From NCBI RefSeq assembly GCF_030296755.1, contig NZ_AP027741.1, forward strand, positions 1,116,001 through 1,180,000: 64,000 bases of DNA, in the 5' to 3' direction. This DNA is from Methylophaga marina (GTDB lineage Bacteria; Pseudomonadota; Gammaproteobacteria; Nitrosococcales; Methylophagaceae). Position numbers and translations under genes: made by a program. This document shows, piece by piece, positions 27,227 through 37,476 of this stretch. The notes beneath the pieces were generated by a model, which worked only from the letters and a program-made list of their open reading frames with translations, was not told the origin of the DNA and made no database searches. Position 1 is the first letter of the stretch, and each line of letters starts with the position of its first letter.

Positions 27227-29968
27227 ATGAGTCAATCTGCCCCTTTCGTTCTGGTCGACGGTTCTTCTTATCTCTATCGCGCATTTCATGCCATGTTCAA
27301 AGCGGATCTTCGTAACTCCGCTGGTGAGCCGACCGGCGCCGTCAGAGGTGTGACCGCGATGTTACGCCGCTTATTGGCCGATTACCCTGACAGTCCGATT
27401 GCTGTCATTTTTGATGCGAAAGGGAAAACCTTCCGTGATGAGTTATTCGCTGAATACAAAGCGCAGCGCCCGCCTATGCCGGATGACTTACGTTCGCAAG
27501 TGCAGCCAGTGCATGACATTATTAAAGCCATGGGCCTGCCGCTACTGGTGATTGACGGCGTTGAAGCAGACGATGTGATAGGAACCTTTGCGCGTCAAGC
27601 GACTGAAAAAGGTCTGGATGTAGTCATCAGTACTGGCGATAAAGATATGGCCCAGCTGGTCAACCAGCATGTCACGCTGGTCAACACGATGACGGAAACT
27701 GTGTTGGATATAGAGGGCGTAAAAGAAAAGTTTGGTCTGCCACCAGAACTGATTATCGACTTTCTAGCTTTGATGGGCGATAAGGTGGACAACATTCCCG
27801 GCGTGCCCGGTGTGGGTGAAAAGACCGCCTTAAGCCTGCTACAAAATCTGGGCAGCCTGAAAGATATCTATGCCAACCTGGAAGCCGTGCGTGAGCTTGA
27901 TTTTCGTGGTGCGAAAAAAATGCCGGAGAAACTGGCAGAAAACAAAGAAATGGCGGAACTGAGTTATCAACTTGCCACGATAAAATGTGATGTTGAATTA
28001 GATATTCATCTTGAAGATATCAAAAATCAACCGCAAGACACCGAAGCACTGCTCAAGTTGTTTAAGGAACTCGAGTTCCGCAGTTGGATAAGTGAATTAC
28101 AATCTTCAGATACCTCATCAACAGCGAATAATGATTCAGCTGATAACATTACGACAGAACAAAATTACGACACTATCCTGGATCAGCAACAATGGCAGGT
28201 CTGGTTAGAAAAACTGCAAAAAGCGGAACTGTTTGCCTTTGATACCGAAACCACCAGTCTCGACTACCTTGAAGCCAGAATTGTCGGTGTTTCGTTTGCA
28301 GTAAAAGCAGGGGAAGCGGCTTACTTACCGCTCAAACATGACTATCCAGGTGCACCGGAGCAATTGGACTTTGATAGTGTTATGCAGGATCTCAAACCCT
28401 TACTTGAAAGTCCTAAACACCTCAAAGTCGGCCAAAACCTGAAATACGATCGCCATGTATTACTCAATCATGACATCAATCTGCAAGGGATAGCTCATGA
28501 CACCATGCTCGAATCCTATGTGCTTGATAGCACGGCAACCCGGCATGATATGGACTCATTAGCTCAAAAATATCTGGGCCGAGATACGATTCATTTTGAA
28601 GATATTGCCGGAAAAGGTAAAAAACAACTGACATTCAATGAGATAGGTATAGAACAAGCCTCGCCTTATGCCGCAGAAGATGCTGATATCACTTTGCAAC
28701 TACACCAGACTTTATGGCCTAAAATTGAAAACATTCCGTCTCTGGCCAAAGTGTATCGAGAATTGGAAATGCCGCTATTGCCGGTACTAAACACATTGGA
28801 ACGTAATGGCGTCAATATCGATATCTGGATGCTGCAGCAGCAAAGCGACAATATGGCTAGACAAATTGCGGATCTCGAAGAGCAGGCTTATGCCGTTGCC
28901 GGTCAAAAATTCAACCTGGGTTCACCAAAACAATTGCAAGAAATTCTTTACGAGAAACAGCAATTACCGGTGAAAAAGAAAACGCCTAAAGGTCAGCCAT
29001 CAACGGCAGAGGAGGTCTTACAAGAATTAGCGGACGAAGGGTATGAACTGCCACAAATCATTATGCAATATCGTGGACTGAGCAAACTGAAATCCACTTA
29101 TACCGATAAGTTGCCTCTTCAGGTCAATAAAACCAGTGGGCGAGTACACACTTCGTATCATCAGGCCGTCACCGCTACTGGACGATTATCCTCCTCTGAT
29201 CCTAATCTACAGAATATTCCTATCCGCAGTGAGAATGGTCGCCGCATTCGTGAAGCCTTTGTTGCATCGGATGGTTACGTCTTATTAGCAGCCGATTACT
29301 CACAAATCGAACTACGCATTATGGCGCATTTATCTGGTGATAAAAGCTTACTGAATGCCTTTGCTAATGGCGAAGATATTCACCGTCATACCGCCTCAGA
29401 GATCTTTGGTGTGGCATTAGAAGACGTCACCAGCGATCAACGCCGTAGCGCCAAAGCCATTAATTTTGGTCTGATTTATGGCATGTCTGCACATGGCTTG
29501 TCTCGACAACTCGGTATCGAACGCCATCAGGCTGCGGACTATATGAATGTCTATTTTGAACGTTACCCAGGCGTTCGTCAGTATATGGACAGCACTCGCC
29601 AGCAGGCCAAAGATCAGGGGTATGTTGAAACCATCTTTGGACGACGTCTGTACCTACCAGAAATTAATTCCAGTAATGGTATGCGCCGCCAATATGCCGA
29701 ACGCACAGCGATTAATGCGCCTATGCAAGGCAGTGCAGCTGACATCATCAAACGCGCCATGATTGATATCCATACCTGGTTAGCTGATGCCGATAATGGC
29801 ATCAAAATGATCATGCAAGTACACGATGAGCTGGTATTTGAAGTGCCGAAAGAGCAGCTGGATATGGCAAGAAAGACCATTGAAGATTTTATGGTGAAAG
29901 CCGCTCAATTAAATGTGCCACTGGAAGTGGGTATTGGGGTTGGTGATAATTGGGAGCAAGCACACTAA
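27227..29968 (+). CDS. polA: DNA polymerase I
   Basis: Replication and repair polymerase with all three activities. Residues 1 to about 290 are the 5'-3' exonuclease ([53 protein letters not shown]). The 3'-5' exonuclease domain retains FDTETTSLD, so proofreading is likely. The polymerase domain has motif A ([17 protein letters not shown]), motif B ([14 protein letters not shown]) and motif C ([11 protein letters not shown]). At 913 residues it is slightly shorter than E. coli PolA. It is monocistronic, followed by the hairpin-rich intergenic region. Confidence 0.97.
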   Translation: MSQSAPFVLVDGSSYLYRAFHAMFKADLRNSAGEPTGAVRGVTAMLRRLLADYPDSPIAVIFDAKGKTFRDELFAEYKAQRPPMPDDLRSQVQPVHDIIKAMGLPLLVIDGVEADDVIGTFARQATEKGLDVVISTGDKDMAQLVNQHVTLVNTMTETVLDIEGVKEKFGLPPELIIDFLALMGDKVDNIPGVPGVGEKTALSLLQNLGSLKDIYANLEAVRELDFRGAKKMPEKLAENKEMAELSYQLATIKCDVELDIHLEDIKNQPQDTEALLKLFKELEFRSWISELQSSDTSSTANNDSADNITTEQNYDTILDQQQWQVWLEKLQKAELFAFDTETTSLDYLEARIVGVSFAVKAGEAAYLPLKHDYPGAPEQLDFDSVMQDLKPLLESPKHLKVGQNLKYDRHVLLNHDINLQGIAHDTMLESYVLDSTATRHDMDSLAQKYLGRDTIHFEDIAGKGKKQLTFNEIGIEQASPYAAEDADITLQLHQTLWPKIENIPSLAKVYRELEMPLLPVLNTLERNGVNIDIWMLQQQSDNMARQIADLEEQAYAVAGQKFNLGSPKQLQEILYEKQQLPVKKKTPKGQPSTAEEVLQELADEGYELPQIIMQYRGLSKLKSTYTDKLPLQVNKTSGRVHTSYHQAVTATGRLSSSDPNLQNIPIRSENGRRIREAFVASDGYVLLAADYSQIELRIMAHLSGDKSLLNAFANGEDIHRHTASEIFGVALEDVTSDQRRSAKAINFGLIYGMSAHGLSRQLGIERHQAADYMNVYFERYPGVRQYMDSTRQQAKDQGYVETIFGRRLYLPEINSSNGMRRQYAERTAINAPMQGSAADIIKRAMIDIHTWLADADNGIKMIMQVHDELVFEVPKEQLDMARKTIEDFMVKAAQLNVPLEVGIGVGDNWEQAH

Positions 29969-30018
29969 CTTTAGTTGCTCAAATATAGTCTCTTCTAATT
30001 TCGCCTTAATGGCGAGTC

Positions 30019-30042
30019 AGGGAAATGCTTGCCCATTTCCCT
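30019..30042 (+). terminator. Stem-loop downstream of polA, possible terminator
   Basis: Perfect nine-base stem AGGGAAATG/CATTTCCCT with a six-base loop, 51 bases after the polA stop. There is no T tract after it, so intrinsic termination is uncertain; it could instead be part of the adjoining repeat island. Confidence 0.4.
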
Positions 30043-30064
30043 AACAACCCTAGGGCACCCCACC

Positions 30065-30179
30065 GTGCTGGCCTGCGGCTTCACTCGTCATAACATTGAT
30101 TCAGGCAGTCGGCTAAAACTCGCTACGCTCAGACACTAGCCTCCCTCAGACCTGAATAAATGTCACTCCTCGCCAGCAC
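30065..30179. repeat. Long interrupted inverted repeat, module A
   Basis: Outer arms GTGCTGGC (30065-30072) and GCCAGCAC (30172-30179), inner arms ATTCAGG (30099-30105) and CCTGAAT (30151-30157), and weaker pairing between. The central loop holds ACTCGCTACGCTCAGACA at 30118-30135, which is complementary to the loop of module B. Confidence 0.75.
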
Positions 30180-30196
30180 AAACGGGGGTTAAAAAA

Positions 30197-30334
30197 GCAC
30201 CCAATCTTCCCGTCTATTGCCGCTAAAAATTCGCTGTATTTTATGGATTAAGTGGGCACGTGTTTGAGCGTAGCGAGTTGGTCTCCACGCCATAAAATAC
30301 AGTGTATTTTTAGAGACAAGGCAATATCGGGTGC
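30197..30334. repeat. Long interrupted inverted repeat, module B
   Basis: Left arm 30197-30246 and right arm 30290-30334 pair almost throughout; the inner portion CTAAAAATTCGCTGTATTTT (30223-30242), continued by ATGG to 30246, faces the reverse complement of 30290-30313 with about three mismatches, and GCACCC at the outer end faces GGGTGC. The loop, 30247-30289, contains TGTTTGAGCGTAGCGAGT at 30261-30278, the near-exact reverse complement of the module A loop. Confidence 0.8.
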
Positions 30335-30545
30335 CCTTTTGTTTGATTCGTTTATTTTGGGCATGCACAAATTCGTCTGGAACGAATTTGGACGCCAGAG
30401 GCGCCCGTAGGGTGAGTGACATGGATGTCACGAATCAAATTAAATGAATGGACTGCAATTAAATCAAAATGATATTGCTAGTCAGCAACAGGCGCTAAGT
30501 TGGTTTTTTATAAAGTCAGACTGAAATGATAAATAATGATCGTGC

Positions 30546-31457
30546 TTATGAATCTGAGCGCTTTTTAGCTCGCGGATGCGCTGAATCATACACCTTAGCA
30601 AGATGCTGAAAATCCACATGAGTATAAATCTGAGTCGTACTAATATCGGCATGTCCCAACAGCTCCTGCACCGCACGTAAATCACCACTGGCTTCAAGCA
30701 TATGCGATGCAAATGCATGCCTGAGTCGATGAGGATGAACACGATCAGAAATACCTTGTTTTTTACCCCAGTAACTCAGTCGTTTTTGGATAGAACGCAC
30801 ACCTAAACGTCGTCCTTGTTGCGTGATAAAAACGGCTGGTTGATCAAAAAAGCCGAGTTGATCGCGTTTATCCAGCCAATCTTGTAATGCAGATAAAGCT
30901 TTGCCACCAAAAGGACAAACCCGGTCTTTATTTCCTTTACCAGTGACATGCACCAGATGATCACCAAAATCGATATCTCGTAACTCAAGAGCAGCCAGTT
31001 CAGCTAATCGCAGACCGGAGGAATAAAAGAGTTCCATCATGGCGCGGTCTCTTGCAGCCACAAAAGTATCAGGGCGTGTGTTATCCAGTAAGGCATTCAT
31101 CTGATCCACATCCAGTGTAGATGGCAAGAGTTTTTCTGTTTTAGGTGCTTGTACTGCTTGCGCTGGATTGAAGTCAACCAGGCCTCGTTTAATCAGAAAC
31201 TGATAAAAAGAACGCGTCGCTGATAACATGCGCTGAATGGTTTTGCCAGACAAGCCTTTACGATGCAAAAAAGCGATGAACTGTCTGAGCTGACTGGATT
31301 TAAGAACCGTCCAGTCTGAGATATTTTTTTGCTCGATATAGTCTGCAAGTTGCAGTAAATCGCGACGATAATTGTTAACTGTATGTTCAGACAAGCGCCG
31401 CTGTTGCGACAAATTGTCCAGAAAGTCATCAACAGGGTGAATTATCTCACTGCGCAT
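30546..31457 (-). CDS. xerC: Site-specific tyrosine recombinase XerC
   Basis: Acts with XerD at dif to resolve chromosome dimers. The 303-residue protein has an N-terminal SAM-like core-binding domain (FLDNLSQQRRLSEHTVNNYRRDL) and the catalytic domain with SSGLRLAELAALELRDI (Arg), GKGNKDR (Lys), HRLRHAFASHMLE (His, Arg), LGHADISTTQIYTHVD (His and the nucleophile Tyr). The ending HPRAKKR is typical of XerC rather than XerD, and dapF-DUF484-xerC is the usual gammaproteobacterial order. ATG 31457 lies within the end of the DUF484 gene; the longer frame upstream is inside that gene and is rejected. Confidence 0.95.
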   Translation of the reverse strand: MRSEIIHPVDDFLDNLSQQRRLSEHTVNNYRRDLLQLADYIEQKNISDWTVLKSSQLRQFIAFLHRKGLSGKTIQRMLSATRSFYQFLIKRGLVDFNPAQAVQAPKTEKLLPSTLDVDQMNALLDNTRPDTFVAARDRAMMELFYSSGLRLAELAALELRDIDFGDHLVHVTGKGNKDRVCPFGGKALSALQDWLDKRDQLGFFDQPAVFITQQGRRLGVRSIQKRLSYWGKKQGISDRVHPHRLRHAFASHMLEASGDLRAVQELLGHADISTTQIYTHVDFQHLAKVYDSAHPRAKKRSDS

Positions 31458-32157
31458 GCTGTTGGTGAGTATATTGTCTGACAACACGCATAAATACTTC
31501 ACCCAAGAAACGCAGATAGTCGGTCGCCATATCCGCATGGAAACGATTAGCATCGACACTGCCAATGGCTAATAAACCGGCACAAGGTTGATGACCTAAA
31601 GGCAAACACGCAACAGAATTAATCTCTTCAGCCCGTTCATCAAACAGTAATCCTTTCTGTGCTTTGGTTAAGCGACCACACACGGGTTCTTGTTTGGTAA
31701 ATAAGTTGTCAAAAATACGTAGTTTTTTATCATCAGCATGAAGCTGTGACACATTGGCTTCAAGTTGAGGTAAATCAAGTTTATGCTGGCCCTGATAGAA
31801 CAGCCTCAATGCCACTTCATCTGCAGCAAACTCATGCTTGAGTTCTGTCTGAATTAAGTTGATGAGATCAGCCAAATCCACAGCATCCATGATGCTTAAA
31901 CAAAGATTGTGCACACGCTTTTCTAATGCTGCGTTACTGTGTGCATTATCAATCAGCGCATGAAGCTGTTCATTAAGCTGTTGGTTTTTTTCTTGTAAGC
32001 GATGGGTCTGTCTCTGGGCTAGAGAAATAGTCCCTTCCGGAGAGCTGTTCAGGTTTAGCAACTCCAGCAGATGAGGCTGCTCAAGAAACAGATCAGGATG
32101 TGCCTCTAAATACTGTTCAATCTGTTCCAGTGTTAAATCTGTTGTAGTGTCGACCAC
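31447..32157 (-). CDS. DUF484 family protein (YigA-like)
   Basis: A 236-residue protein: N-terminal helical segment ([27 protein letters not shown]), a coiled coil ([22 protein letters not shown]) and a GAF-like C-terminal domain ending in a basic stretch. It matches DUF484, found between dapF and xerC. The start is GTG at 32157, overlapping dapF by 25 bases, and its end overlaps xerC by 11 bases, so the three genes are translationally linked. Function is not established. Confidence 0.88.
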   Translation of the reverse strand: MVDTTTDLTLEQIEQYLEAHPDLFLEQPHLLELLNLNSSPEGTISLAQRQTHRLQEKNQQLNEQLHALIDNAHSNAALEKRVHNLCLSIMDAVDLADLINLIQTELKHEFAADEVALRLFYQGQHKLDLPQLEANVSQLHADDKKLRIFDNLFTKQEPVCGRLTKAQKGLLFDERAEEINSVACLPLGHQPCAGLLAIGSVDANRFHADMATDYLRFLGEVFMRVVRQYTHQQHAQ

Positions 32158-32984
32158 GCAATTTCTCCGTCAAATACATGCTCTGCAGGGCCGGTCATCC
32201 ATACAGAGGCATTTTCATCTGGCCAGCTAATCTGCAACTGCCCTCCAGGTAAAGAGACAGTTACATCTCTGGCTAATAAACCTCGGCGAATACCTGTTAC
32301 AACGGCGGCACAAGCCCCTGTGCCACAGGCTGTTGTTTCACCTGAACCGCGTTCAAAAACACGTAACCGAATCGTTTCTGAATTCACTAATTGCATAAAG
32401 CCGACATTAACACGTTCCGGAAAACGTTCATGAGACTCCATAACAGGACCTATTTTTTCTACGACAGCAGTATCGACATCATCGACCAGCATCACCGCAT
32501 GTGGATTTCCCATCGAAACACTGGCAATTTCGACTTTATCATACCCCTGCACATCTATGAGGTAGGTCACTGCTTCAGATTCAGCCATAAAAGGCACTTT
32601 TTCTGGTGCAAAAGCCGGTTTTCCCATATCGACCCGAACGTTACCGTCAGCTTGTATTGTTGGGTAAATCACACCTGATGCCGTTTCCACAGCAATTGTT
32701 TCTTTAGTGGTCAACCCCTGATCATGAACATAGCGAGCAAAACAACGTGCGCCATTCCCGCATTGCGAGACTTCACCACCATCGGCATTAAAAATCCGGT
32801 AACGAAAATCCACATCGGCCGATGTGGATTTTTCAACCAGCAAAAGCTGATCACAACCAATACCAAAATGCCTATCCGCCATAAAGCGGATTTGCTCTGT
32901 GCTCAGTTGTACATTTTGCTGAATGGCATCAATCACAATGAAATCATTGCCCAAGCCATGCATTTTGCTGAATTTCAACATCAT
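32133..32984 (-). CDS. dapF: Diaminopimelate epimerase DapF
   Basis: Interconverts LL- and meso-diaminopimelate for lysine and peptidoglycan. It opens [18 protein letters not shown], has the first catalytic Cys in [18 protein letters not shown] and the second in [17 protein letters not shown], which is the standard pair. ATG at 32984 is followed by another ATG at 32981; either is possible. It starts immediately after lysA's stop (32985), so lysA-dapF is a coupled lysine-synthesis pair. The 283-residue length is normal. Confidence 0.96.
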   Translation of the reverse strand: MMLKFSKMHGLGNDFIVIDAIQQNVQLSTEQIRFMADRHFGIGCDQLLLVEKSTSADVDFRYRIFNADGGEVSQCGNGARCFARYVHDQGLTTKETIAVETASGVIYPTIQADGNVRVDMGKPAFAPEKVPFMAESEAVTYLIDVQGYDKVEIASVSMGNPHAVMLVDDVDTAVVEKIGPVMESHERFPERVNVGFMQLVNSETIRLRVFERGSGETTACGTGACAAVVTGIRRGLLARDVTVSLPGGQLQISWPDENASVWMTGPAEHVFDGEIAWSTLQQI

Positions 32985-34234
32985 CTATGCCTGTATCGTG
33001 TGCTCGCCGGCGAATAAGTCATTGATAGTCTCACGCTCTCTGACGAGATGAATTTTATCATCTTCAACCATCACCTCCGCTGCTCTTGGGCGAGAGTTGT
33101 AATTCGAACTCATAGCAAAACCATACGCCCCTGCAGAGCGGATAGCTAACAAATCACCTTGCTCGAGAGCAAGCTCACGGTCTTTACCTAAAAAGTCGCC
33201 GGTTTCACAGATAGGGCCGACAATGTCATAGTTGAGCGCTTTCGTGCTCGGATGTTGCTTGACGGTTTGGATTTGTTGCCATGACTGGTAGAGCGCAGGG
33301 CGTAACAAATCATTCATTGCCGCATCCACAATCGCAAAGCATTTGGCTTCCGTTGGCTTAATGAACTCGACTTTTGTTAGTAAAATACCTGCATTACCAG
33401 CAATCGCACGTCCAGGCTCCAAGAGAATCTCCAGGTCACGGTCTTTTAATAACGGAGCCAGTGCCTGTGCGTATTCAGCTGGTGTGGGAGGCGTTTCATC
33501 ACGGTAATGAATGCCTAAACCACCGCCGATATCGAGATGTTCAATGTGAATACCGTCTTCAGCTAACTCATCTATCAGCGTCAATACACGCTCCAAGGCA
33601 TCCACAAAAGGAGCTACAGAGGTCAGCTGAGAACCGATATGACAATCCACCGCGACTACATCTAAATTTGGCATGTTTTGAGTAGAACGATACACCTCAC
33701 GTGCATCCTCAATCGCAATACCAAATTTGTTCTCTTTCAGCCCTGTCGAAATATATGGATGAGTTTGCGCATCCACATCGGGATTGACGCGAATGGAAAC
33801 AGGCGCTTTTTTCCTAATCGACCTGCAACAGTATTAATACGATCTAATTCAGGGATCGACTCCACGTTAAAACAACGTATGCCGTGTTGCAGTGCATATT
33901 CAATTTCCTGCTCAGTTTTACCGACACCAGAAAAAACGGTTTTTGCCGGATCACCGCCAGCGGCCATCACTCTTGCCAACTCGCCCATTGAAACAATGTC
34001 AAACCCAGAACCGCGTTTAGCCAGCACGTTCAATACTCCCAGATTAGAGTTTGCTTTCACTGCGTAGCAGACAAGGTGTGGGTAAGCCGAAAAAGCATCA
34101 TCAAACGCTTGCCAGTGATTCTCTAATGCCGACCGTGAGTAGATATAAACAGGTGTGCCATATTGTTCTGCAATTTTATCAACCGACACATTCTCTGCGT
34201 GCAATGTGCCCGCCTGATAATCAAAATAACTCAT
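32985..34234 (-). CDS. lysA: Diaminopimelate decarboxylase LysA (frameshifted)
   Basis: PLP enzyme making lysine from meso-diaminopimelate. The N-terminal part has the PLP Lys in [12 protein letters not shown] and [12 protein letters not shown]; the C-terminal part has [36 protein letters not shown] and [20 protein letters not shown]. The frame breaks at a six-T run on the plus strand (33807-33812; A AAA AAG in the gene). One more base restores [14 protein letters not shown] and a 416-residue protein. ATG 34234 (MSYFDYQ) is preferred to 34255. lptM is seven bases upstream. Confidence 0.95.
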
Positions 34235-34241
34235 TTCTACC

Positions 34242-34370
34242 TTACCCTGCCGCAATTAAATTTGTCTGACCTTCCGGCATGTAAAGATCCCCTTTTTGTC
34301 CACAGCCAGTCACGGCCATCAGCACGCAAACCAGCAATGCCAGTCTGGTCCAGCAAGAAATTGCTCGCAT
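34242..34370 (-). CDS. lptM: Small lipoprotein LptM (YifL)
   Basis: A 42-residue lipoprotein: short basic start, hydrophobic stretch LALLVCVLMAV, lipobox VTGC, then GQKGDLYMPEG. The sequence after the lipidated Cys (CGQKGDLY) is the conserved core of LptM, the LPS translocon maturation lipoprotein that helps LptD assemble. Its place directly before lysA-dapF matches E. coli and other Gammaproteobacteria. Confidence 0.92.
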   Translation of the reverse strand: MRAISCWTRLALLVCVLMAVTGCGQKGDLYMPEGQTNLIAAG

Positions 34371-34511
34371 TTTATTTCCTCAAAAAATTTATTCGGCAGT
34401 ATATAACGTTGCAGACTGATTCGTCTTAAATCTGAAAACTAGAATTTCTCGTTTAACTTACATACTATTAGTGTTCCTAGATTAGCTTATGTTAAGGAAT
34501 CACAAATAGTC

Positions 34512-36230
34512 ATGGCAAATATGGCAGCCCCCATGAGACTCAGTGGCCTCGCTCGACGCCTAGTTAACGAAGGTCTTTTAACTGAAGAGCAAGCACTGCA
34601 TGCCCAGTCTGCAGCCAAAGAAGCCAAGCAGCCTTTCGTGACATATCTGGTTAATCACAAAATTCTGGCCAGTGCCGATATTGCGGCGATTGCCTCACAG
34701 GAATTTGGTGTACCGCTTTTCGATATTGATGCGATGAATCTGGATCTGGCAGCGACGTCTCTGATTCAGGAAAAGTTAATCCGTCAACATAACGCTTTGC
34801 CTTTATTCCAACGTGGTAAACGTCTCTATGTTGCCGTGTCAGACCCGACAAATTTACAGGCACTAGATGAATTCCAGTTCAATACGGCCATGAACACGTT
34901 TCCGGTGTTGGTTGATGAACAAAAACTCTCCAACATTATCGAAAAAGCACTGGATAAAACCAATGAAACATTAGATAACTTCGATGATGAAGAACTGGAT
35001 GATATTGATCTTGGTCCCGATGAAGATGCTGATAAAGCGGATCAACTCAACGATAAAAACATTGATGATACCCCTGTCGTTCGTTTTATAAACGGTATTC
35101 TCACCAATGCTATCAAGTCCGGCGCATCCGATATTCACTTTGAACCTTATGAACAAAAATACCGGGTCCGGGTGCGTATCGATGGCATGCTTCACGAAAT
35201 GAAAACAGCACCTGTCGCTCTGGGTGGACGCATCGCAGCGCGCTTGAAAGTCTTATCACGCTTAAATATCGCAGAACGTCGCGTGCCACAGGATGGTCGG
35301 ATGCGACTCAAAATGTCGAAAAATAAAGCTATCGATTTTCGTGTGAACACCTGCCCGACTTTGTTTGGTGAAAAAATCGTTTTGCGTATCTTGGATCCGA
35401 CCAGTGCTCAATTAGGTATTGATGCCTTAGGTTACGAAGAAAATCAAAAGAAAACGTTTCTGGAAATCATGCATAAACCCTACGGCATGGTACTGGTTAC
35501 AGGTCCGACCGGTAGTGGTAAAACCGTCTCACTTTATACAGCCCTGAATATTCTGAATACTGGCGATCGTAATATCTCGACCGCTGAAGATCCGGCTGAA
35601 ATTAGTTTACCGGGTATTAATCAGGTTAATGTTCATCCAGCCATCGGCCTCACCTTCTCTGAAGCTTTGCGTGCATTTTTACGACAGGATCCTGATGTCA
35701 TCATGGTCGGTGAGATCCGTGATCTGGAAACGGCAGAAATTGCCATCAAAGCCGCACAAACCGGACACATGGTGTTTTCTACCTTACATACTAATGACGC
35801 ACCACAATCATTAACACGTCTTATGAACATGGGTGTGCCAGCCTTTAATATTGCTTCTGCCGTCTCTCTCATTATTGCGCAACGTCTGGCGAGAAGACTG
35901 TGCTCAAAATGTAAAGCACCAGAAACACTTCCTGATGAAGCACTGTTAGCAGAAGGTTTCACACAGGCTCAAATTGATGCCGGTGTCACAGTTTATAAAG
36001 CGGTAGGATGCGATAGTTGTACAGAAGGCTATAAAGGCCGTGTCGGTATTTATCAGGTCATGCCGGTATCCGAGGCGATGGGTCGCATCATTATGGAAGG
36101 TGGTAATGCAATCCAGTTAGCGGATCAGGCTGAAAAAGAAGGCATTGACGATCTTCGTAAGTCTGGACTCAAAAAAGTCGCGGCTGGCTTGACCAGTCTT
36201 GAAGAAGTCAATCGTGTAATCAAGGAGTAA
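34512..36230 (+). CDS. pilB: Type IV pilus assembly ATPase PilB
   Basis: Hexameric ATPase driving pilus extension. The 572-residue protein has an N-terminal MshEN-type domain (LSGLARRLVNEGLLTEEQAL), a linker with acidic residues (about 155-175), and the ATPase core: Walker A GPTGSGKTVSLYTAL, the Asp box, Walker B VGEIRDLETAEIA and the His box GHMVFSTLHTNDAPQSLTRL. A tetra-Cys zinc site follows (CSKCKAP and CDSCTEG). It starts the pilBCD-coaE-zapD-yacG run. Confidence 0.95.
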   Translation: MANMAAPMRLSGLARRLVNEGLLTEEQALHAQSAAKEAKQPFVTYLVNHKILASADIAAIASQEFGVPLFDIDAMNLDLAATSLIQEKLIRQHNALPLFQRGKRLYVAVSDPTNLQALDEFQFNTAMNTFPVLVDEQKLSNIIEKALDKTNETLDNFDDEELDDIDLGPDEDADKADQLNDKNIDDTPVVRFINGILTNAIKSGASDIHFEPYEQKYRVRVRIDGMLHEMKTAPVALGGRIAARLKVLSRLNIAERRVPQDGRMRLKMSKNKAIDFRVNTCPTLFGEKIVLRILDPTSAQLGIDALGYEENQKKTFLEIMHKPYGMVLVTGPTGSGKTVSLYTALNILNTGDRNISTAEDPAEISLPGINQVNVHPAIGLTFSEALRAFLRQDPDVIMVGEIRDLETAEIAIKAAQTGHMVFSTLHTNDAPQSLTRLMNMGVPAFNIASAVSLIIAQRLARRLCSKCKAPETLPDEALLAEGFTQAQIDAGVTVYKAVGCDSCTEGYKGRVGIYQVMPVSEAMGRIIMEGGNAIQLADQAEKEGIDDLRKSGLKKVAAGLTSLEEVNRVIKE

Positions 36231-36233
36231 GAT

Positions 36234-37474
36234 GTGGCACAAGCACAAGCGGCTAAAGCAAAAAAGTCAAAGTACCCGATATCTTTCTCTGGCAGGGAAC
36301 CAATAAACAAGGCCGAAAAGTTAAAGGTCAGATCAGTGCTGAAAATCTGAATCAGGCTAAAATGGATCTGCGTCGCCAAGGGATTACGCCGTTAAAAGTA
36401 CGCAAAAAACCTAAAGACCTATTCGCGCCAAGAAAACCAAAAATCAAGCCGTCTGACATTGCTGTATTCAGCCGAATGCTAGCCACCATGATGTCTTCAG
36501 GTGTGCCACTAATGCAATCATTGCAAATTATCGGCGAAGGCCACGAAAACAGTAGTATGCAAGAAATGATTCTGGCCATTAAAGCTGATGTCGAGTCAGG
36601 CACGAGTCTGGCTGAATCCTTATCCAAATATCCTCATCATTTTGATGATTTATATGTCAACCTCATTAATGCCGGTGAGCAATCTGGTGCATTGGAAACG
36701 TTGTTACATGAAATTGCAGCCTATCAGGAGAAAACGGAGGCCTTAAAAGCTAAAATTAAAAAAGCCCTTGTTTACCCTGCCTCAATTGTCGTCGTGGCCT
36801 TTATTGTGACGGCCATCCTGATGATTTTTGTTATTCCCCAATTCGAGTCACTTTTCAAAGGCTTTGGGGCTGATCTGCCGGGTCTAACAAAGTTAGTCAT
36901 CCGAGTATCCGAAGTTTTCCAGGAAAAATGGTGGTTAATTTTTGGCATCATTATCGGTGCCATCTATGCCGCGATGGAATCTCGTAAGCGCTCACGCAAG
37001 GTTCAACATTTCCTCGACAGGATGTTACTTAAAATTCCTGTTGTGGGTGAGATCATGCGTAAAGCCGCTATCGCCCGCTTTGCCAGAACTTTTTCAACCA
37101 TGTTCAAAGCCGGTGTGCCGATGGTAGAGGCGATGACCTCCGTTGCTGGCGCCACCGGTAACGTAGTTTTTGGTGAAGCGACACTGGTTATGCGTGATGA
37201 TGTTGCTACTGGCACACAATTGAACAAAGCCATGATTGATGTCGAATTATTCCCTAATATGGTTGTACAAATGGTTGCTATCGGTGAAGAGTCCGGCTCA
37301 TTGGATGCTATGTTGGCGAAAGTTGCCGAATTCTTTGAAAGTGAAGTGGATGATGCTGTCGATAATATGACGGCTCTGTTAGAGCCTCTCATCATGGTGT
37401 TTTTGGGTGGTATTGTCGGCACTCTGGTTATTGCGATGTATCTTCCTATATTTAAACTCGGTGCAGCTATTTAA
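36234..37474 (+). CDS. pilC: Type IV pilus inner-membrane platform protein PilC (frameshifted)
   Basis: Platform protein on which PilB and PilT act. Two GspF domains are visible (FSRMLATMMSSGVPLMQSLQI and FARTFSTMFKAGVPMVEAMTS) with three membrane helices, the last IVGTLVIAMYLPIFKLG. The upstream start GTG 36234 reads V-A-Q-A-Q-A-A-K-A-K-K and then fails at a six-A run, 36260-36265 (A AAA AAG). With one more A it continues V-K-V-P-D-I-F-L-W-Q-G-T-N-K-Q-G-R, the conserved PilC N-terminus, giving 413 residues. The gene starts three bases after pilB. An annotation starting at 36362 would lose this N-terminal segment. Confidence 0.92.
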
Positions 37475-37476
37475 CC

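Larger units (their letters stand above)
30001..30439. repeat. Gene-free stretch of nested inverted repeats between polA and xerC
   Basis: The 577 bases between polA and xerC contain no credible gene but at least six inverted repeats. They are 30001-30015 (TCGCC/GGCGA), 30019-30042 (AGGGAAATG/CATTTCCCT, perfect nine), 30065-30179, 30197-30334, 30342-30439, and inside the last one 30368-30390 (CAAATTCGT/ACGAATTTG, perfect nine) and 30416-30431 (GTGACA/TGTCAC). The layout suggests a composite palindromic repeat or a structured RNA rather than a simple terminator. No terminal direct duplication or transposase was seen. Confidence 0.8.

Noticed and set aside
30189-30431. An 80-residue open frame on the minus strand in the polA-xerC gap
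   Set aside because: It crosses module B and the branched palindrome, has no ribosome binding site or recognisable domain, and its sequence is dictated by the repeats.
30001-30439. Insertion sequence or MITE in the polA-xerC gap
   Set aside because: No terminal repeats flanked by target duplications could be identified and no transposase is present; annotated only as inverted repeats.
30546-31565. Longer xerC start at 31565
   Set aside because: The extra 36 residues overlap the DUF484 gene and do not resemble XerC; ATG 31457 gives the family length.
36232-36305. Short frame MWHKHKRLK starting at ATG 36232 after pilB
   Set aside because: It is out of frame with the conserved PilC N-terminus, which is read from GTG 36234, and ends after about 24 codons.
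36362-37474. pilC starting at ATG 36362
   Set aside because: Conserved PilC N-terminal residues are encoded upstream once the A6 run is corrected.
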